This document shows positions 1 through 8,025 of a DNA stretch of 27,525 nt, piece by piece. The first letter of the stretch is position 1, and each line of letters begins with the position of its first letter. The stretch comes from Leadbetterella sp964423865 (GTDB lineage: Bacteria > Bacteroidota > Bacteroidia > Cytophagales > Spirosomataceae), in contig CAYRGN010000048.1 in the NCBI GenBank assembly GCA_964423865.1, positions 1-27,525 of the forward strand, given 5' to 3'. Under the pieces are notes generated by a model. The model was given only the letters and a program-made list of their open reading frames with translations, was not told the DNA's origin and ran no database searches. Made by a program: the position numbers and the translations under genes.

Positions 1-3
1 TCT

Positions 4-55
4 GAGTAGTGAGTAGTGAGTAGTGAGTAGTGAGTAGTGAGTAGTGAGTAGTGAG
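4..55. repeat. Tandem 7-bp repeat, GAGTAGT x7
   Basis: Seven perfect copies of GAGTAGT run from base 4 to 52, followed by a partial GAG. The stretch lies downstream of the minus-strand transporter gene, and the window edge may truncate it. Bases 60-163 add short AT-rich repeats (TAATTCGTAATT, ATTAACCATT). It reads as intergenic low-complexity DNA prone to slippage; no coding role is visible. Confidence 0.95.
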
Positions 56-163
56 CCTGATTGTCCGTAATTCGTAATTTTTAATTCGTAATTGATTCTC
101 AGGACTCCGAGCATTCCAACCCCAACATCCATTAACCATTGATCATTAACCATTAACCATTAC

Positions 164-1681
164 CTAGTCATCCACCCTATTGTCTTTCCCGTCCAGATAA
201 ATCACCCCGATCACCAAACTGATTCCGGCGATCACCATGGGATACCAAAGTCCTTCGAGGTAAGGTTTATCAATGGGCGGCAAAAGTCCCATAGCCGCAG
301 CCTTTTCATTGATGGCATCGGCCCGCGTAACCAGGAAAGTAGCGATAGCCGGCAGCAGTCCGCCGAAAATGCCGTTCCCCACATGATAGGGCAAAGACAT
401 AGACGTGTACCGTATCTTCACCGGGAACATTTCCACCAGGAAAGCCGCGATGGGACCGTACACCATGGTCACAAACAGTACCTGGATAAACACCCAGAAA
501 ATCAACGTGCGTTTGTCACTGCTGTTCACGGTCACCTGCTTATCCACGTGTTCCACCCCGCCCCTTAGCGTAGTCACCTGCTCATAAAGCGTGCCGTCGC
601 TGTAGGTTCGGGTTAACGTATACACCGAATCACTACCCACCACTTCTGCCCGAACCGCAGCCTGCTCTGCAAGTTCGGTCTTATTTTTCACATTGACCGT
701 CTCATACATCTGGGTATAAATGTAGCGGTAGCACAGCACGGCCAGCAGCATCCCGCTCATCATGATCCATTTCCTGCCTATTTTATCCGATAACCATCCG
801 AAAAGGATAAAGAAAGGTGTACCCAGGCAAAGCGCCCAGATCAGGATACTGTCTACCTGCACTTTCGGCACATGCATGACCCGCTCAATAAACGACATGG
901 CATAAAACTGGCCCGTGTACCATACCACCCCTTGCCCCATAGTCACGCCCAAAAGAGCCAGCAACACATATTTCAGGTTATACCGGTTTCCAAAAGACTC
1001 CTTCAGCGGATTAACGGATGTTTTCCCTTCGGCCTTGGCTTTGGCAAACAAGGGCGACTCGTGCATGTTCCGGCGAATGATATACGACACATAGATCATG
1101 GCCGCCGAAGCCAGGAAAGGAATCCGCCAGCCGTAGTCGTGGAAAGCCTCCTCCGACATGCTCGACCGGGTAACCGCAATCACCACCAGGGAAATGATCA
1201 GGCCTGCCGTGGCGGTGGTCTGTATCCAGGAAGTCATCAGTCCGCGCTGATGATTGGGCGAATGCTCCGCCACGTATGTAGCGGCTCCACCGTATTCTCC
1301 CCCCAGTGCCAGCCCCTGCAAAAGCCTCAGCAGCAATACCAGCAGGGGCGAAACAATCCCGATGGTCTCATAAGCCGGGATACAACCAATCAGAAAAGTG
1401 GCTCCGCCCATCAGCAAAAGCGTCACCATAAAGGTGTATTTTCTTCCGATCAGATCGCCCAGCCGCCCGAAAAACAGGGCGCCGAAGGGACGCACAATAA
1501 AACCTGCCGCAAACGTGGCCAGGGTAGACAAAAACGCCAGAGTTTCGTTTTCGCTGGGAAAAAATTTGGTCGATATCAGGGTGGCAAGGCTTCCGAAAAT
1601 ATAAAAATCGTACCATTCGATCATGGTACCCACAGATGATGCGCCAATCACGGCATACATCGGACTCCGTTTGTCAGACAT
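164..1681 (-). CDS. MHS-family (major facilitator) proton symporter
   Basis: This is an inner-membrane transporter of the metabolite:H+ symporter branch of the major facilitator superfamily (relatives of ProP, ShiA, KgtP); the substrate cannot be read from sequence. The product has 505 residues with about 12 hydrophobic segments. Family marks include the acidic-aromatic motif E-W-Y-D-F near residues 22-26 in TM1, the loop 2-3 signature G-R-L-G-D-L-I-G-R-K near residues 72-81, and its loop 8-9 counterpart G-W-L-S-D-K-I-G-R-K near 295-304. A polar, non-membrane insert at about residues 324-392 between TM segments is unusual for the family and probably forms an extracytoplasmic loop. I chose the ATG at 1681 because it precedes the conserved N-terminus and sits about 30 bases from a TATATTTG promoter-like element; the open frame extends upstream to 1732. 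It is divergent from the next gene. Confidence 0.88.
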   Translation of the reverse strand: MSDKRSPMYAVIGASSVGTMIEWYDFYIFGSLATLISTKFFPSENETLAFLSTLATFAAGFIVRPFGALFFGRLGDLIGRKYTFMVTLLLMGGATFLIGCIPAYETIGIVSPLLVLLLRLLQGLALGGEYGGAATYVAEHSPNHQRGLMTSWIQTTATAGLIISLVVIAVTRSSMSEEAFHDYGWRIPFLASAAMIYVSYIIRRNMHESPLFAKAKAEGKTSVNPLKESFGNRYNLKYVLLALLGVTMGQGVVWYTGQFYAMSFIERVMHVPKVQVDSILIWALCLGTPFFILFGWLSDKIGRKWIMMSGMLLAVLCYRYIYTQMYETVNVKNKTELAEQAAVRAEVVGSDSVYTLTRTYSDGTLYEQVTTLRGGVEHVDKQVTVNSSDKRTLIFWVFIQVLFVTMVYGPIAAFLVEMFPVKIRYTSMSLPYHVGNGIFGGLLPAIATFLVTRADAINEKAAAMGLLPPIDKPYLEGLWYPMVIAGISLVIGVIYLDGKDNRVDD

Positions 1682-1709
1682 GTATTCTTTTTTTAAGGCT
1701 GAATAGGAG

Positions 1710-1717
1710 CAAATATA
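1710..1717 (-). promoter_or_regulatory. Bacteroidota -7 element for the MHS transporter
   Basis: On the minus strand this reads TATATTTG, an exact match to TAnnTTTG, about 29 bases before the ATG at 1681. No well-spaced -33 TTTG is obvious. Its position supports the downstream start choice. Confidence 0.55.
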
Positions 1718-1812
1718 TCGGATTAGGGGCAAAAATTAGTGGGGGGAGCTTTTTTTTTGTTTTTTTGTTGCTGTTTCCCGAAAAAATAACTGCCAAAATA
1801 AAAACCCTTTAG

Positions 1813-3129
1813 ATGAATATTAAAAAAATATGGAATGCCTGGTGCATGTACGACTGGGCCAATTCCGTGCATAACCTGGTCATCATCACCGTTATTTTCC
1901 CCATTTACTACCAGTCTACCGTACAGGTAACTGAAATCAGCGGCACCAAGGAACTGGTATCGTTCTTCGACTTTAAATTCGATAAAAACGCACTCTACAC
2001 CTTTACCATTTCGGCGGCCTCCCTCCTTCTGGTTTTCCTCAATCCTATCCTGACGGGAATTGCCGACTATTCGGGCCGGAAAAAGATGTTTATGAAATTT
2101 TTCTGTTACCTCGGTGCGGCCTCTTGTGCCTATTTTTATTTCTTTACGCCGGATAACCTGGAAATGACCATGATCGCCTTCGGCCTGTCTATCATAGGCT
2201 GGGGCGGCAGCCTGGTGTTCTACAATGCTTTCATTCCCCAGATTGCTACTGAAGAGCACTACGACCGACTGAGTGCCCGCGGGTTTGCTTTCGGCTATGT
2301 AGGCAGCGTTCTGCTACTTATTTTCAACCTGTTGCTGATTATGCAACCCGGGCTGTTTGGATTAACCCAGGCCGATTCTGATTCCGGATTTACTACCCGT
2401 ATTGCATTTATCACTGTAGGTATCTGGTGGGCCGCTTTCGCCCAGATCCCCTTCTATCATCTCCCTAAAGACGAAAACAAGCCTTTCCGGTCCCGATTCC
2501 TCAAAAACGGTTTCCTCCAGTTAAAAAGTACTTTCCTGGCCGTACAAAAAAGCAGGTACCTCAAACGTTTCCTCCTGGCTTTCCTGGTATATGATATGGG
2601 CGTCATGACGGTCATCTACGTGGCTACCCTCTTCGCCAATGAAGAGCTGAATATCCCGCGCGCCGGACTCATCACCACCCTTCTTCTTATCCAACTTATT
2701 GCCATTCCCGGTTCGTACCTGGCTTCCCTTTTGTCTGAAAAATTCGGAAACACCATTGCCTTACGGATAGAAATTGCCCTCTGGGCCATTGTGCCTATTG
2801 CCGCCTACTTCACTACCACGGCCAACCAGTTTTATGTCATCGCCTGCCTGGTAGGACTGGTAATGGGGGGAATCCAATCGCTTTCCCGATCCACTTTCGC
2901 CAAGATTATTCCGGATAATGCCGAAGAAACCTCCGCCTATTTCGCTTTTTTTGATATCACGGAGAAAATAGCGCTGACCATCGGAACGTTTATATTTGGA
3001 TTTATCCTGGATCAGACCGGCAATATGCGGAACTCCATCCTCTTCCTGATCGTATTGTTTGTGGTTGGATTTTTGCTGCTGATCCGTATCCCGTCTAAAC
3101 ACATCTATACAGACGGAGACCCGGGTTAA
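1813..3129 (+). CDS. UMF1-family MFS transporter (Atg22-like)
   Basis: This 438-residue integral membrane protein has the N-terminus K-I-W-N-A-W-C-M-Y-D-W-A-N-S typical of the UMF1 (Atg22-like) branch of the major facilitator superfamily. About 12 hydrophobic helices are visible, with a cytoplasmic loop motif G-I-A-D-Y-S-G-R-K-K near residues 80-90 and a second half containing S-L-L-S-E-K-F-G-N. Bacterial members are presumed effluxers or permeases of small metabolites; the substrate is unknown. The start ATG follows a T-rich, otherwise featureless 131-bp divergent intergenic region. It stands alone on its strand until the glycosyltransferase about 100 bp downstream and has no clear terminator. 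Confidence 0.85.
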   Translation: MNIKKIWNAWCMYDWANSVHNLVIITVIFPIYYQSTVQVTEISGTKELVSFFDFKFDKNALYTFTISAASLLLVFLNPILTGIADYSGRKKMFMKFFCYLGAASCAYFYFFTPDNLEMTMIAFGLSIIGWGGSLVFYNAFIPQIATEEHYDRLSARGFAFGYVGSVLLLIFNLLLIMQPGLFGLTQADSDSGFTTRIAFITVGIWWAAFAQIPFYHLPKDENKPFRSRFLKNGFLQLKSTFLAVQKSRYLKRFLLAFLVYDMGVMTVIYVATLFANEELNIPRAGLITTLLLIQLIAIPGSYLASLLSEKFGNTIALRIEIALWAIVPIAAYFTTTANQFYVIACLVGLVMGGIQSLSRSTFAKIIPDNAEETSAYFAFFDITEKIALTIGTFIFGFILDQTGNMRNSILFLIVLFVVGFLLLIRIPSKHIYTDGDPG

Positions 3130-3181
3130 GGGACCAGGCCCTGCTATAAAGCGGGTGCTTCCAACTCAAAGCTCATTGCTC

Positions 3182-3223
3182 AAAGCTCAGAGCTCACAGC
3201 TAAAAGCTCAGAGTTCACAGCTA
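3182..3223. repeat. 21-bp direct tandem repeat (two copies)
   Basis: Bases 3182-3202 and 3203-3223 are the same 21-mer with one difference (GAGCTC versus GAGTTC). Related AGCTCA words continue upstream to about 3165. The repeat ends 11 bases before the glycosyltransferase ATG, so it lies in that gene's leader. It looks like intergenic slippage, though it could affect leader structure because AGCT-rich words self-pair. Confidence 0.85.
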
Positions 3224-3234
3224 AAAATATACGC

Positions 3235-4365
3235 ATGAAATACCTGATCGCGGATCTGAATATTACGCTTAACGGACACAAATACGGCTTTGTGAACAAT
3301 CTCCTGCATTACGTGGGAAAACACCGCTTAATGGATCACTTCGTATTTCTGATCAACCGATCTGCCGAATTTCAAATGGAAAGTCCATACCCCCATGTAG
3401 AGGTAGTGACGCCCAAGTCCGAAGAACAGCGCAGCTTCCAACAAGAAACTTCTCTGCTGAAAAAGTCGGCAGCGGAATGGACTGTCATTGATCAGCAAGT
3501 ACGCCGTCATCAATGCGAACGTTTGATCCTGATGGAATTAGACCTTTATCAGGTGGCCATTGGGAGAAACATCGCCCCCTATAAAATTTCCGGAATCTGG
3601 TTTCGTCCCTATTCCCGTATGGTACCCGAAGGCCCGGGAATCGGCCACAAACTCCGCTTTCTAAAATCAAGGTGGCAAAAAAAAATGGTGATGAAAGTGG
3701 CTCTGCGCAATCCATCCCTTGATAAAATCTTTATTCTGAACGATGAAGAAATGCCGGGCTGGTTAGATCCTACCCGCTTTTTTACCCTGCCCGATCCGTG
3801 GTTTGATTACCCTGTACTGGAAAATTTCCACCTGCGAAAACACTACCACATCCCGGATAATCACCTTGTGCTTTTGCAGTTCGGGTATGCAGACGAGCGC
3901 AAAAACAATGAAAATATCATGGCAGCATTAAATCAAATGCCCCATTCTGCTATAACATTGCTGATTATTGGTAAGTTCAAACCCGATTATGAAGCAGAGC
4001 TAAAACGCCTTAAAACAGGCCGTTTTCAATTGATTACGCGCGATGAGTTTGTATGCGACGAAGAAATGGAAAGCACCTTCCTGCAGTCAGATGTCATTCT
4101 CAGGATGAACGTAAACTATTTCGGCTCCAGCGGCGTGGTGGGCATTGCCGCACGCTACCATAAACCCGTGATTGTTTCCGATACGGGCGTAATGGCAGAA
4201 TTGGTAAAAAAATATGCTTTGGGAGAAACCGTTGATCCCGGCGATATCCCGGCAATTGCTAAAATTTTTACCCGGTACCTTGAGGCTCCCCCGGTGATAG
4301 ACGGTACCGCTTACCGCGATACGCATGATGTCAGGGCTTTTGCGGAGGTATTGTTAACCTCTTAA
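3235..4365 (+). CDS. GT-B fold glycosyltransferase (GT4-like)
   Basis: This 376-residue soluble protein probably transfers a sugar from a nucleotide donor to a surface glycan or lipid acceptor. The C-terminal half has the GT-B nucleotide-sugar pattern: a beta-strand opening (L-L-Q-F-G-Y-A-D-E-R-K-N-N, about residues 215-227), then G-S-S-G-V-V-G-I-A-A-R-Y-H-K-P-V-I-V-S-D near residues 298-318, which matches the donor-binding segment of GT4-type enzymes. The N-terminal half is divergent and no acceptor can be inferred. No signal peptide or membrane segment is evident. No sugar-pathway neighbours are present, so the pathway is unassigned. Confidence 0.75.
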   Translation: MKYLIADLNITLNGHKYGFVNNLLHYVGKHRLMDHFVFLINRSAEFQMESPYPHVEVVTPKSEEQRSFQQETSLLKKSAAEWTVIDQQVRRHQCERLILMELDLYQVAIGRNIAPYKISGIWFRPYSRMVPEGPGIGHKLRFLKSRWQKKMVMKVALRNPSLDKIFILNDEEMPGWLDPTRFFTLPDPWFDYPVLENFHLRKHYHIPDNHLVLLQFGYADERKNNENIMAALNQMPHSAITLLIIGKFKPDYEAELKRLKTGRFQLITRDEFVCDEEMESTFLQSDVILRMNVNYFGSSGVVGIAARYHKPVIVSDTGVMAELVKKYALGETVDPGDIPAIAKIFTRYLEAPPVIDGTAYRDTHDVRAFAEVLLTS

Positions 4366-4680
4366 CAGAGTGATAGTCGCAAACGCTTAATGAGAAGAAA
4401 CTGACCCTATAGGTGAATAAAGCTGCTCATTCACTGCATCTACCCATATCTTCTGTCCGGCGCAGTTCCAGGGGGTGTTCTTCACCTCAATCTCCCGCAC
4501 AAAAACATCTTTCAAAAACAACAGGATCAGGATAAACACCGGTTTAAATACCAGGTAAAAATAACACGACGCCAACAGCCACACCCTTCCCCGATGACGG
4601 ATCGAAAAATAGTTCCAATTCCCTTGCTTTCCAGGCTATATGGTTTGGCTTTGGAGGCGGAGAGTACACCCAATTTACAT
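4366..4680. other. Intergenic region with one doubtful minus-strand ORF
   Basis: Between the glycosyltransferase and the mnmE promoter I see no convincing gene. A minus-strand frame at 4387-4584 (GTG start, 65 codons) encodes a hydrophobic N-terminal half and a polar tail with the segment N-T-P-W-N-C-A-G-Q-K. It matches nothing I recognise and has no promoter that I can see. It may be a small membrane protein, a gene remnant or chance. Confidence 0.4.
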
Positions 4681-4688
4681 TATCTTTG
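4681..4688 (+). promoter_or_regulatory. -7 element of the mnmE promoter
   Basis: TATCTTTG matches TAnnTTTG exactly. Transcription should begin about 5-8 bases downstream, leaving a roughly 20-base leader to the TTG at 4714. This argues against the longer open frame that begins at 4594, which would lie upstream of the transcript start. Confidence 0.55.
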
Positions 4689-4713
4689 TATTTCAGAACC
4701 AAAAGATCAGAAT

Positions 4714-6048
4714 TTGAACTTCCAGGACACCATCTGCGCCGTAGCCACTCCGCCGGGAGTAGGTGCGCTGGCCATTATCCGGGTTTCCGGCCCGGCGGCG
4801 CTGACCATAGGCAATACACTCTTCCGGGGCAAAGACCTTACCCGGGCGGAAGGGAATACCATCCACTACGGCAGGATAATAGACGGTGAAAAGACCGTGG
4901 ATGAAGTGCTGGTGTCGGTTTTCCGGGCACCAAAGTCGTTCACGGCAGAAGACTCCCTCGAAATTTCCACCCACGGCAGCCCGTACATCATCCGGTATGT
5001 CCTGAAGTTACTGGTTCAACACGGTTGTCGGCTGGCCGCGCCGGGCGAGTTTACTCAAAGAGCATTTCTGAACGGACAAATGGACCTGGTGCAGGCAGAA
5101 GCGGTAGCCGACCTCATCGCCGCCGATTCTGAAGCGGCCCACAAAACCGCATTACACCAACTTCGGGGCGGGTTTTCCAGGAAACTGGCGGTGCTGCGCG
5201 AAGACCTCATCCATTTTGCCAGCCTGGTAGAACTGGAACTCGACTTCGGTGAGGAAGATGTGGAATTTGCCGATCGGGACGACCTCCGGACACTTATCCG
5301 AAACATCCAGGATCAGATCCTTCCCCTCCTCACTTCCTTTGACAATGGAAATGCGATTAAAGAAGGATTTCCCGTAGCCATCATCGGCGCACCCAATGCC
5401 GGGAAATCTACCCTCCTGAATGCCCTTCTCAACGAAGAAAAGGCCATCGTGACCGACATTGCCGGCACTACCCGTGACATCATCGAAGACACCCTCATCA
5501 TGGACGGCATCAAATTCCGTTTCATTGATACTGCCGGTATCCGGGAAACCGATGACCTCATCGAATCCATGGGAATTGAACGTTCAAAGAAAGCCCTTAA
5601 AGAGGCCCGCCTGATCATTTTTCTTTATGACTCACCGGAAGGCCATCGTTTCCTGGAAAACATTCGCCACCTGGCTTCGGAGGAACAGACCCTCTTTTGG
5701 GTAAGAAACAAAACCGACCTTTCGTCTACCTGCATCCGTCCGGGCGAACTCTCCATTTCCGCCAAAGAAACCCAGGGCCTCGAAGCGCTGAAAACGGCCA
5801 TTGTCGATGCCGTACAAGACCTGAAAACCGAAGACAACACCATTACCAACATCCGCCATTACGAACACCTGTCAAAGGCCGGCGATGCCCTGAACGACGT
5901 ACTTTCCGGCCTGGCCTCCGGCATCACCGGCGACTTCCTCGCCCAGGATATCCGCGTGGCCCTGCATCATTTAGGTGAGATTACCGGCACCATCAGCACA
6001 GATGATTTATTGAAGAATATTTTCGGGAAGTTTTGTATTGGAAAGTAA
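4714..6048 (+). CDS. mnmE: tRNA uridine-5-carboxymethylaminomethyl(34) synthesis GTPase MnmE
   Basis: MnmE works with MnmG to install the (carboxymethyl)aminomethyl group on wobble uridine 34 of several tRNAs. All marks are present: the folate-binding N-terminal domain starting N-F-Q-D-T-I-C-A-V-A-T-P-P-G-V-G; G1 G-A-P-N-A-G-K-S near residues 225-232; G2 G-T-T-R-D; G3 D-T-A-G; G4 N-K-T-D; and the C-terminal F-C-I-G-K with the conserved cysteine. From the TTG at 4714 the product is 444 residues, close to the usual 450-odd; the frame is open back to 4594 but that extension is not conserved in the family as I know it. The last codons are the integration core of the downstream element, which leaves the protein sequence unchanged. 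Confidence 0.95.
   Translation: MNFQDTICAVATPPGVGALAIIRVSGPAALTIGNTLFRGKDLTRAEGNTIHYGRIIDGEKTVDEVLVSVFRAPKSFTAEDSLEISTHGSPYIIRYVLKLLVQHGCRLAAPGEFTQRAFLNGQMDLVQAEAVADLIAADSEAAHKTALHQLRGGFSRKLAVLREDLIHFASLVELELDFGEEDVEFADRDDLRTLIRNIQDQILPLLTSFDNGNAIKEGFPVAIIGAPNAGKSTLLNALLNEEKAIVTDIAGTTRDIIEDTLIMDGIKFRFIDTAGIRETDDLIESMGIERSKKALKEARLIIFLYDSPEGHRFLENIRHLASEEQTLFWVRNKTDLSSTCIRPGELSISAKETQGLEALKTAIVDAVQDLKTEDNTITNIRHYEHLSKAGDALNDVLSGLASGITGDFLAQDIRVALHHLGEITGTISTDDLLKNIFGKFCIGK
6031..6047 (+). other. Left attachment core (attL)
   Basis: TTTTGTATTGGAAAGTA is found here at the mnmE 3' end and again, identically, at 22693-22709. It spans the F-C-I-G-K codons and the first two bases of the stop. Flanking bases differ on both sides, so 17 bp is the full shared core. 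This is typical of tyrosine-recombinase insertion into the 3' end of a conserved gene. Confidence 0.88.
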
Positions 6049-6094
6049 CATATAAAAACAAACCAGTAACAAAAGTATAAAAAACCTCATAAAG

Positions 6095-6116
6095 CCCTGA
6101 TTTAAGGGATTTTTTA
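6095..6116 (+). terminator. Weak putative terminator after mnmE
   Basis: CCCT-gattta-AGGG is followed by a run of T (ATTTTTTATT). The stem is only four base pairs, so the call is weak. It lies inside the element, about 50 bases after the mnmE stop, and could replace the host terminator displaced by integration. Confidence 0.3.
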
Positions 6117-6170
6117 TTGCATTGATATTACTATTTGTTTTGTGATGTTATATGTTTATTGCGTTTTATT

Positions 6171-6207
6171 TTGTACCTTTATTGTACCTTATGGGGTTGA
6201 GGTACAA
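6171..6207. promoter_or_regulatory. Left TTGTACCT repeat cluster (candidate integrase arm sites or operator)
   Basis: TTGTACCT occurs at 6171-6178 and 6182-6189 (11-bp pitch), and its inverse AGGTACAA at 6200-6207, making a palindrome with the second copy. A similar pair with the same pitch and orientation is at 22637-22655, next to the other end. This fits arm-type binding sites for the integrase. The same DNA overlaps a promoter-like TTATTTTG ahead of the 6287 gene, so an autoregulatory operator is an alternative. Confidence 0.5.
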
Positions 6208-6286
6208 ATTCAACCCTTTTAATGGCGAAATTATGTCCCTTAATTATCTTAATTTCTCTCTAAATATACTTAAATACTTTTAAACT

Positions 6287-6868
6287 ATGAGTAGCAATAT
6301 ACGGGTAAGGCGAATTTGTCAGCATTGTAATACCGAGTTTACTGCAAAAACCACGGTAACGCAGTACTGTTCAGATAAATGCAGCAAACAGGCCTACAAA
6401 AAGCGCATCAGAACGGGTAAAATAGAAAAGTCCAACAAAGAGACTAGCAGCATTATAAACAGCGACCTAGAGGCCATAAAACAAAAGGAATACCTACGGG
6501 TAAAAGATGCATCCGAACTGATAGGGTGTTCCTCCAAAACCATCTATCGCCTGATAGTAAGCGGGAGCCTACCTGCAAGTAATATAGGCGAAAGACTAAC
6601 CCGGATCCGGAGAGGTGAGGTAGACAAATTACTTTCTGTTCCAATCGCCTCCACCTCTACCAAGGCCTCCACCCCTACCAAGAAAGAAGCCCCACAGTCT
6701 TTTATGTGGCCGCTGGAGGAGTGCTACTCAATAAATGAAGCACAAGCCAAATACAATGTGTCAAGCAAGGCATTAAACGATGTCCTGAAACGGAACGCTA
6801 TACCCAAACGAAAAGAAGGCTGGTATACGTATGTACCCAAAACCCTTGTGGACGAACTACTAAGCTGA
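6287..6868 (+). CDS. Zinc-ribbon plus double helix-turn-helix DNA-binding protein
   Basis: The 193-residue product has an N-terminal zinc-binding pattern (C11, C14, C28, C32), then an excisionase/MerR-type helix-turn-helix (HTH_17-like) at about residues 69-116, starting Y-L-R-V-K-D-A-S-E-L-I-G and including the T-I-Y-R-L-I recognition helix. A second related fold follows at about 147-192 (Y-S-I-N-E-A-Q-A-K-Y-N-V-S). A linker rich in Ser, Thr and Lys separates them. It lies six bases ahead of the integrase gene, which suggests a role in controlling integration or excision, or as an accessory recombination factor. Proteins of this layout commonly precede integrases in Bacteroidota mobile elements. 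The exact role is inferred. Confidence 0.72.
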   Translation: MSSNIRVRRICQHCNTEFTAKTTVTQYCSDKCSKQAYKKRIRTGKIEKSNKETSSIINSDLEAIKQKEYLRVKDASELIGCSSKTIYRLIVSGSLPASNIGERLTRIRRGEVDKLLSVPIASTSTKASTPTKKEAPQSFMWPLEECYSINEAQAKYNVSSKALNDVLKRNAIPKRKEGWYTYVPKTLVDELLS

Positions 6869-6873
6869 ACACT

Positions 6874-8025
6874 ATGGCAACGAAAGTAACACTACGAAAG
6901 AAACCTATAACCGATGGAAGGCAATCTCTCTACCTGGACTTTTATCCGACGATTATCAGCCCTAAAACCGGAACGTATACCCGAAGGGAGTTCCTGGGTA
7001 TGTATGTCTTCAAAAAACCAAAAAATGAGATTGAGAAGGCCCACAACACAAACCAGATCAATTTGGCGAATAGTATCCGAGGGAAAAGGGAAAACGAACT
7101 AAATAAACCCGAAATCTACACCGAGTTCGAAAAAGAACAGGTGCGATTAAAAGAGCTTGCTGATGCGGATTTTGTGGGGTACTACCGGGGACTAGCCAAT
7201 AAGCGTAAAGATAGTAATCGTGATAACTGGATGTCGGCCCTGAAATACCTGGAGGACTTCACCGGTGGAGTGTTAAGATTTGGCGATCTGACGGAAAAGA
7301 AGCTCGAGGAGTTTAAGGAATACTTATTGACCACCAAAAGCCATAAGAGTGACAATGCAAAGCTATCCCAGAACTCCGCAATGTCCTACTTCAACAAAAT
7401 AAAAGCCGCCTTAAAACAGGCCTATAAAGATGGAATGCTGCAAATAGACCTAAACAGCAAGGTAAAGACTATCAAGCAAGCAGAGACCCGCAGAGAACAC
7501 CTGACTATAGAAGAACTAAACAGCCTCATAAAAACAGAATGCAACAACCCCCTGATTAAAAGGGCGGCCCTCTTCTCTGCTCTCACGGGCCTCCGCTGGA
7601 GTGACATAGAAAAGCTAAAATGGGGGGAAGTGGAGTTTATAAAAGGCCGTGGGTACTTCCTGAACTTTGAGCAGGAGAAGACGGAAGGTGTAGAAGTTCA
7701 TCCGATTTCTGAACAGGCGTTCCGGATCCTGGGGGAGAGAGGAGGCAAAGATGATCGGGTTTTCGAGGGTTTGAAATACTCAGCCTTTGAGAACAGTAAA
7801 CTGTACCAATGGATCGGAGCCGCCGGAATAACAAAGCATATCACTTTCCATAATTTCCGCCACACTTATGCTACGTTACAGCGTGCTGGTGGTACTGATA
7901 TTTACACAGTCTCTAAGCTACTGGGGCATAAATCATTAAAGACTACACAGATTTATGCGAAGGTTGTGGATGAAGCGAAGCGGAAGGCAGCGGAAAGAAT
8001 TAAACTTGATTTTGACGCAGAATGA
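6874..8025 (+). CDS. Tyrosine site-specific recombinase (integrase)
   Basis: This 383-residue phage-type integrase probably catalyses integration and excision at the mnmE 3' end. The N-terminal region (about 1-90) resembles an arm-binding domain, the SAM-like core-binding domain covers about 95-190, and the catalytic domain about 205-375. Catalytic residues are visible: R241 (T-G-L-R-W-S-D), a candidate lysine K269 (E-Q-E-K-T), H326 and R329 (H-N-F-R-H-T), H352 (L-L-G-H-K-S) and the nucleophile Y361 (T-T-Q-I-Y-A-K). All key residues are present, so it should be active. The gene overlaps the next by four bases (ATGA), implying translational coupling. Confidence 0.94.
   Translation: MATKVTLRKKPITDGRQSLYLDFYPTIISPKTGTYTRREFLGMYVFKKPKNEIEKAHNTNQINLANSIRGKRENELNKPEIYTEFEKEQVRLKELADADFVGYYRGLANKRKDSNRDNWMSALKYLEDFTGGVLRFGDLTEKKLEEFKEYLLTTKSHKSDNAKLSQNSAMSYFNKIKAALKQAYKDGMLQIDLNSKVKTIKQAETRREHLTIEELNSLIKTECNNPLIKRAALFSALTGLRWSDIEKLKWGEVEFIKGRGYFLNFEQEKTEGVEVHPISEQAFRILGERGGKDDRVFEGLKYSAFENSKLYQWIGAAGITKHITFHNFRHTYATLQRAGGTDIYTVSKLLGHKSLKTTQIYAKVVDEAKRKAAERIKLDFDAE

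Noticed and set aside
872..1639. Long plus-strand open frame opposite the MHS transporter
   Set aside because: It is the antisense of a gene with clear family motifs; its translation is rich in Arg, His and Gln and resembles no protein.
4594..4713. Upstream extension of mnmE to 4594
   Set aside because: The extra 40 residues are not part of the family's N-terminus, and a good promoter -7 element (4681-4688) lies inside the extension.
6031..6047. tRNA gene as integration target
   Set aside because: No tRNA cloverleaf is found around either core; the core is the mnmE coding end.
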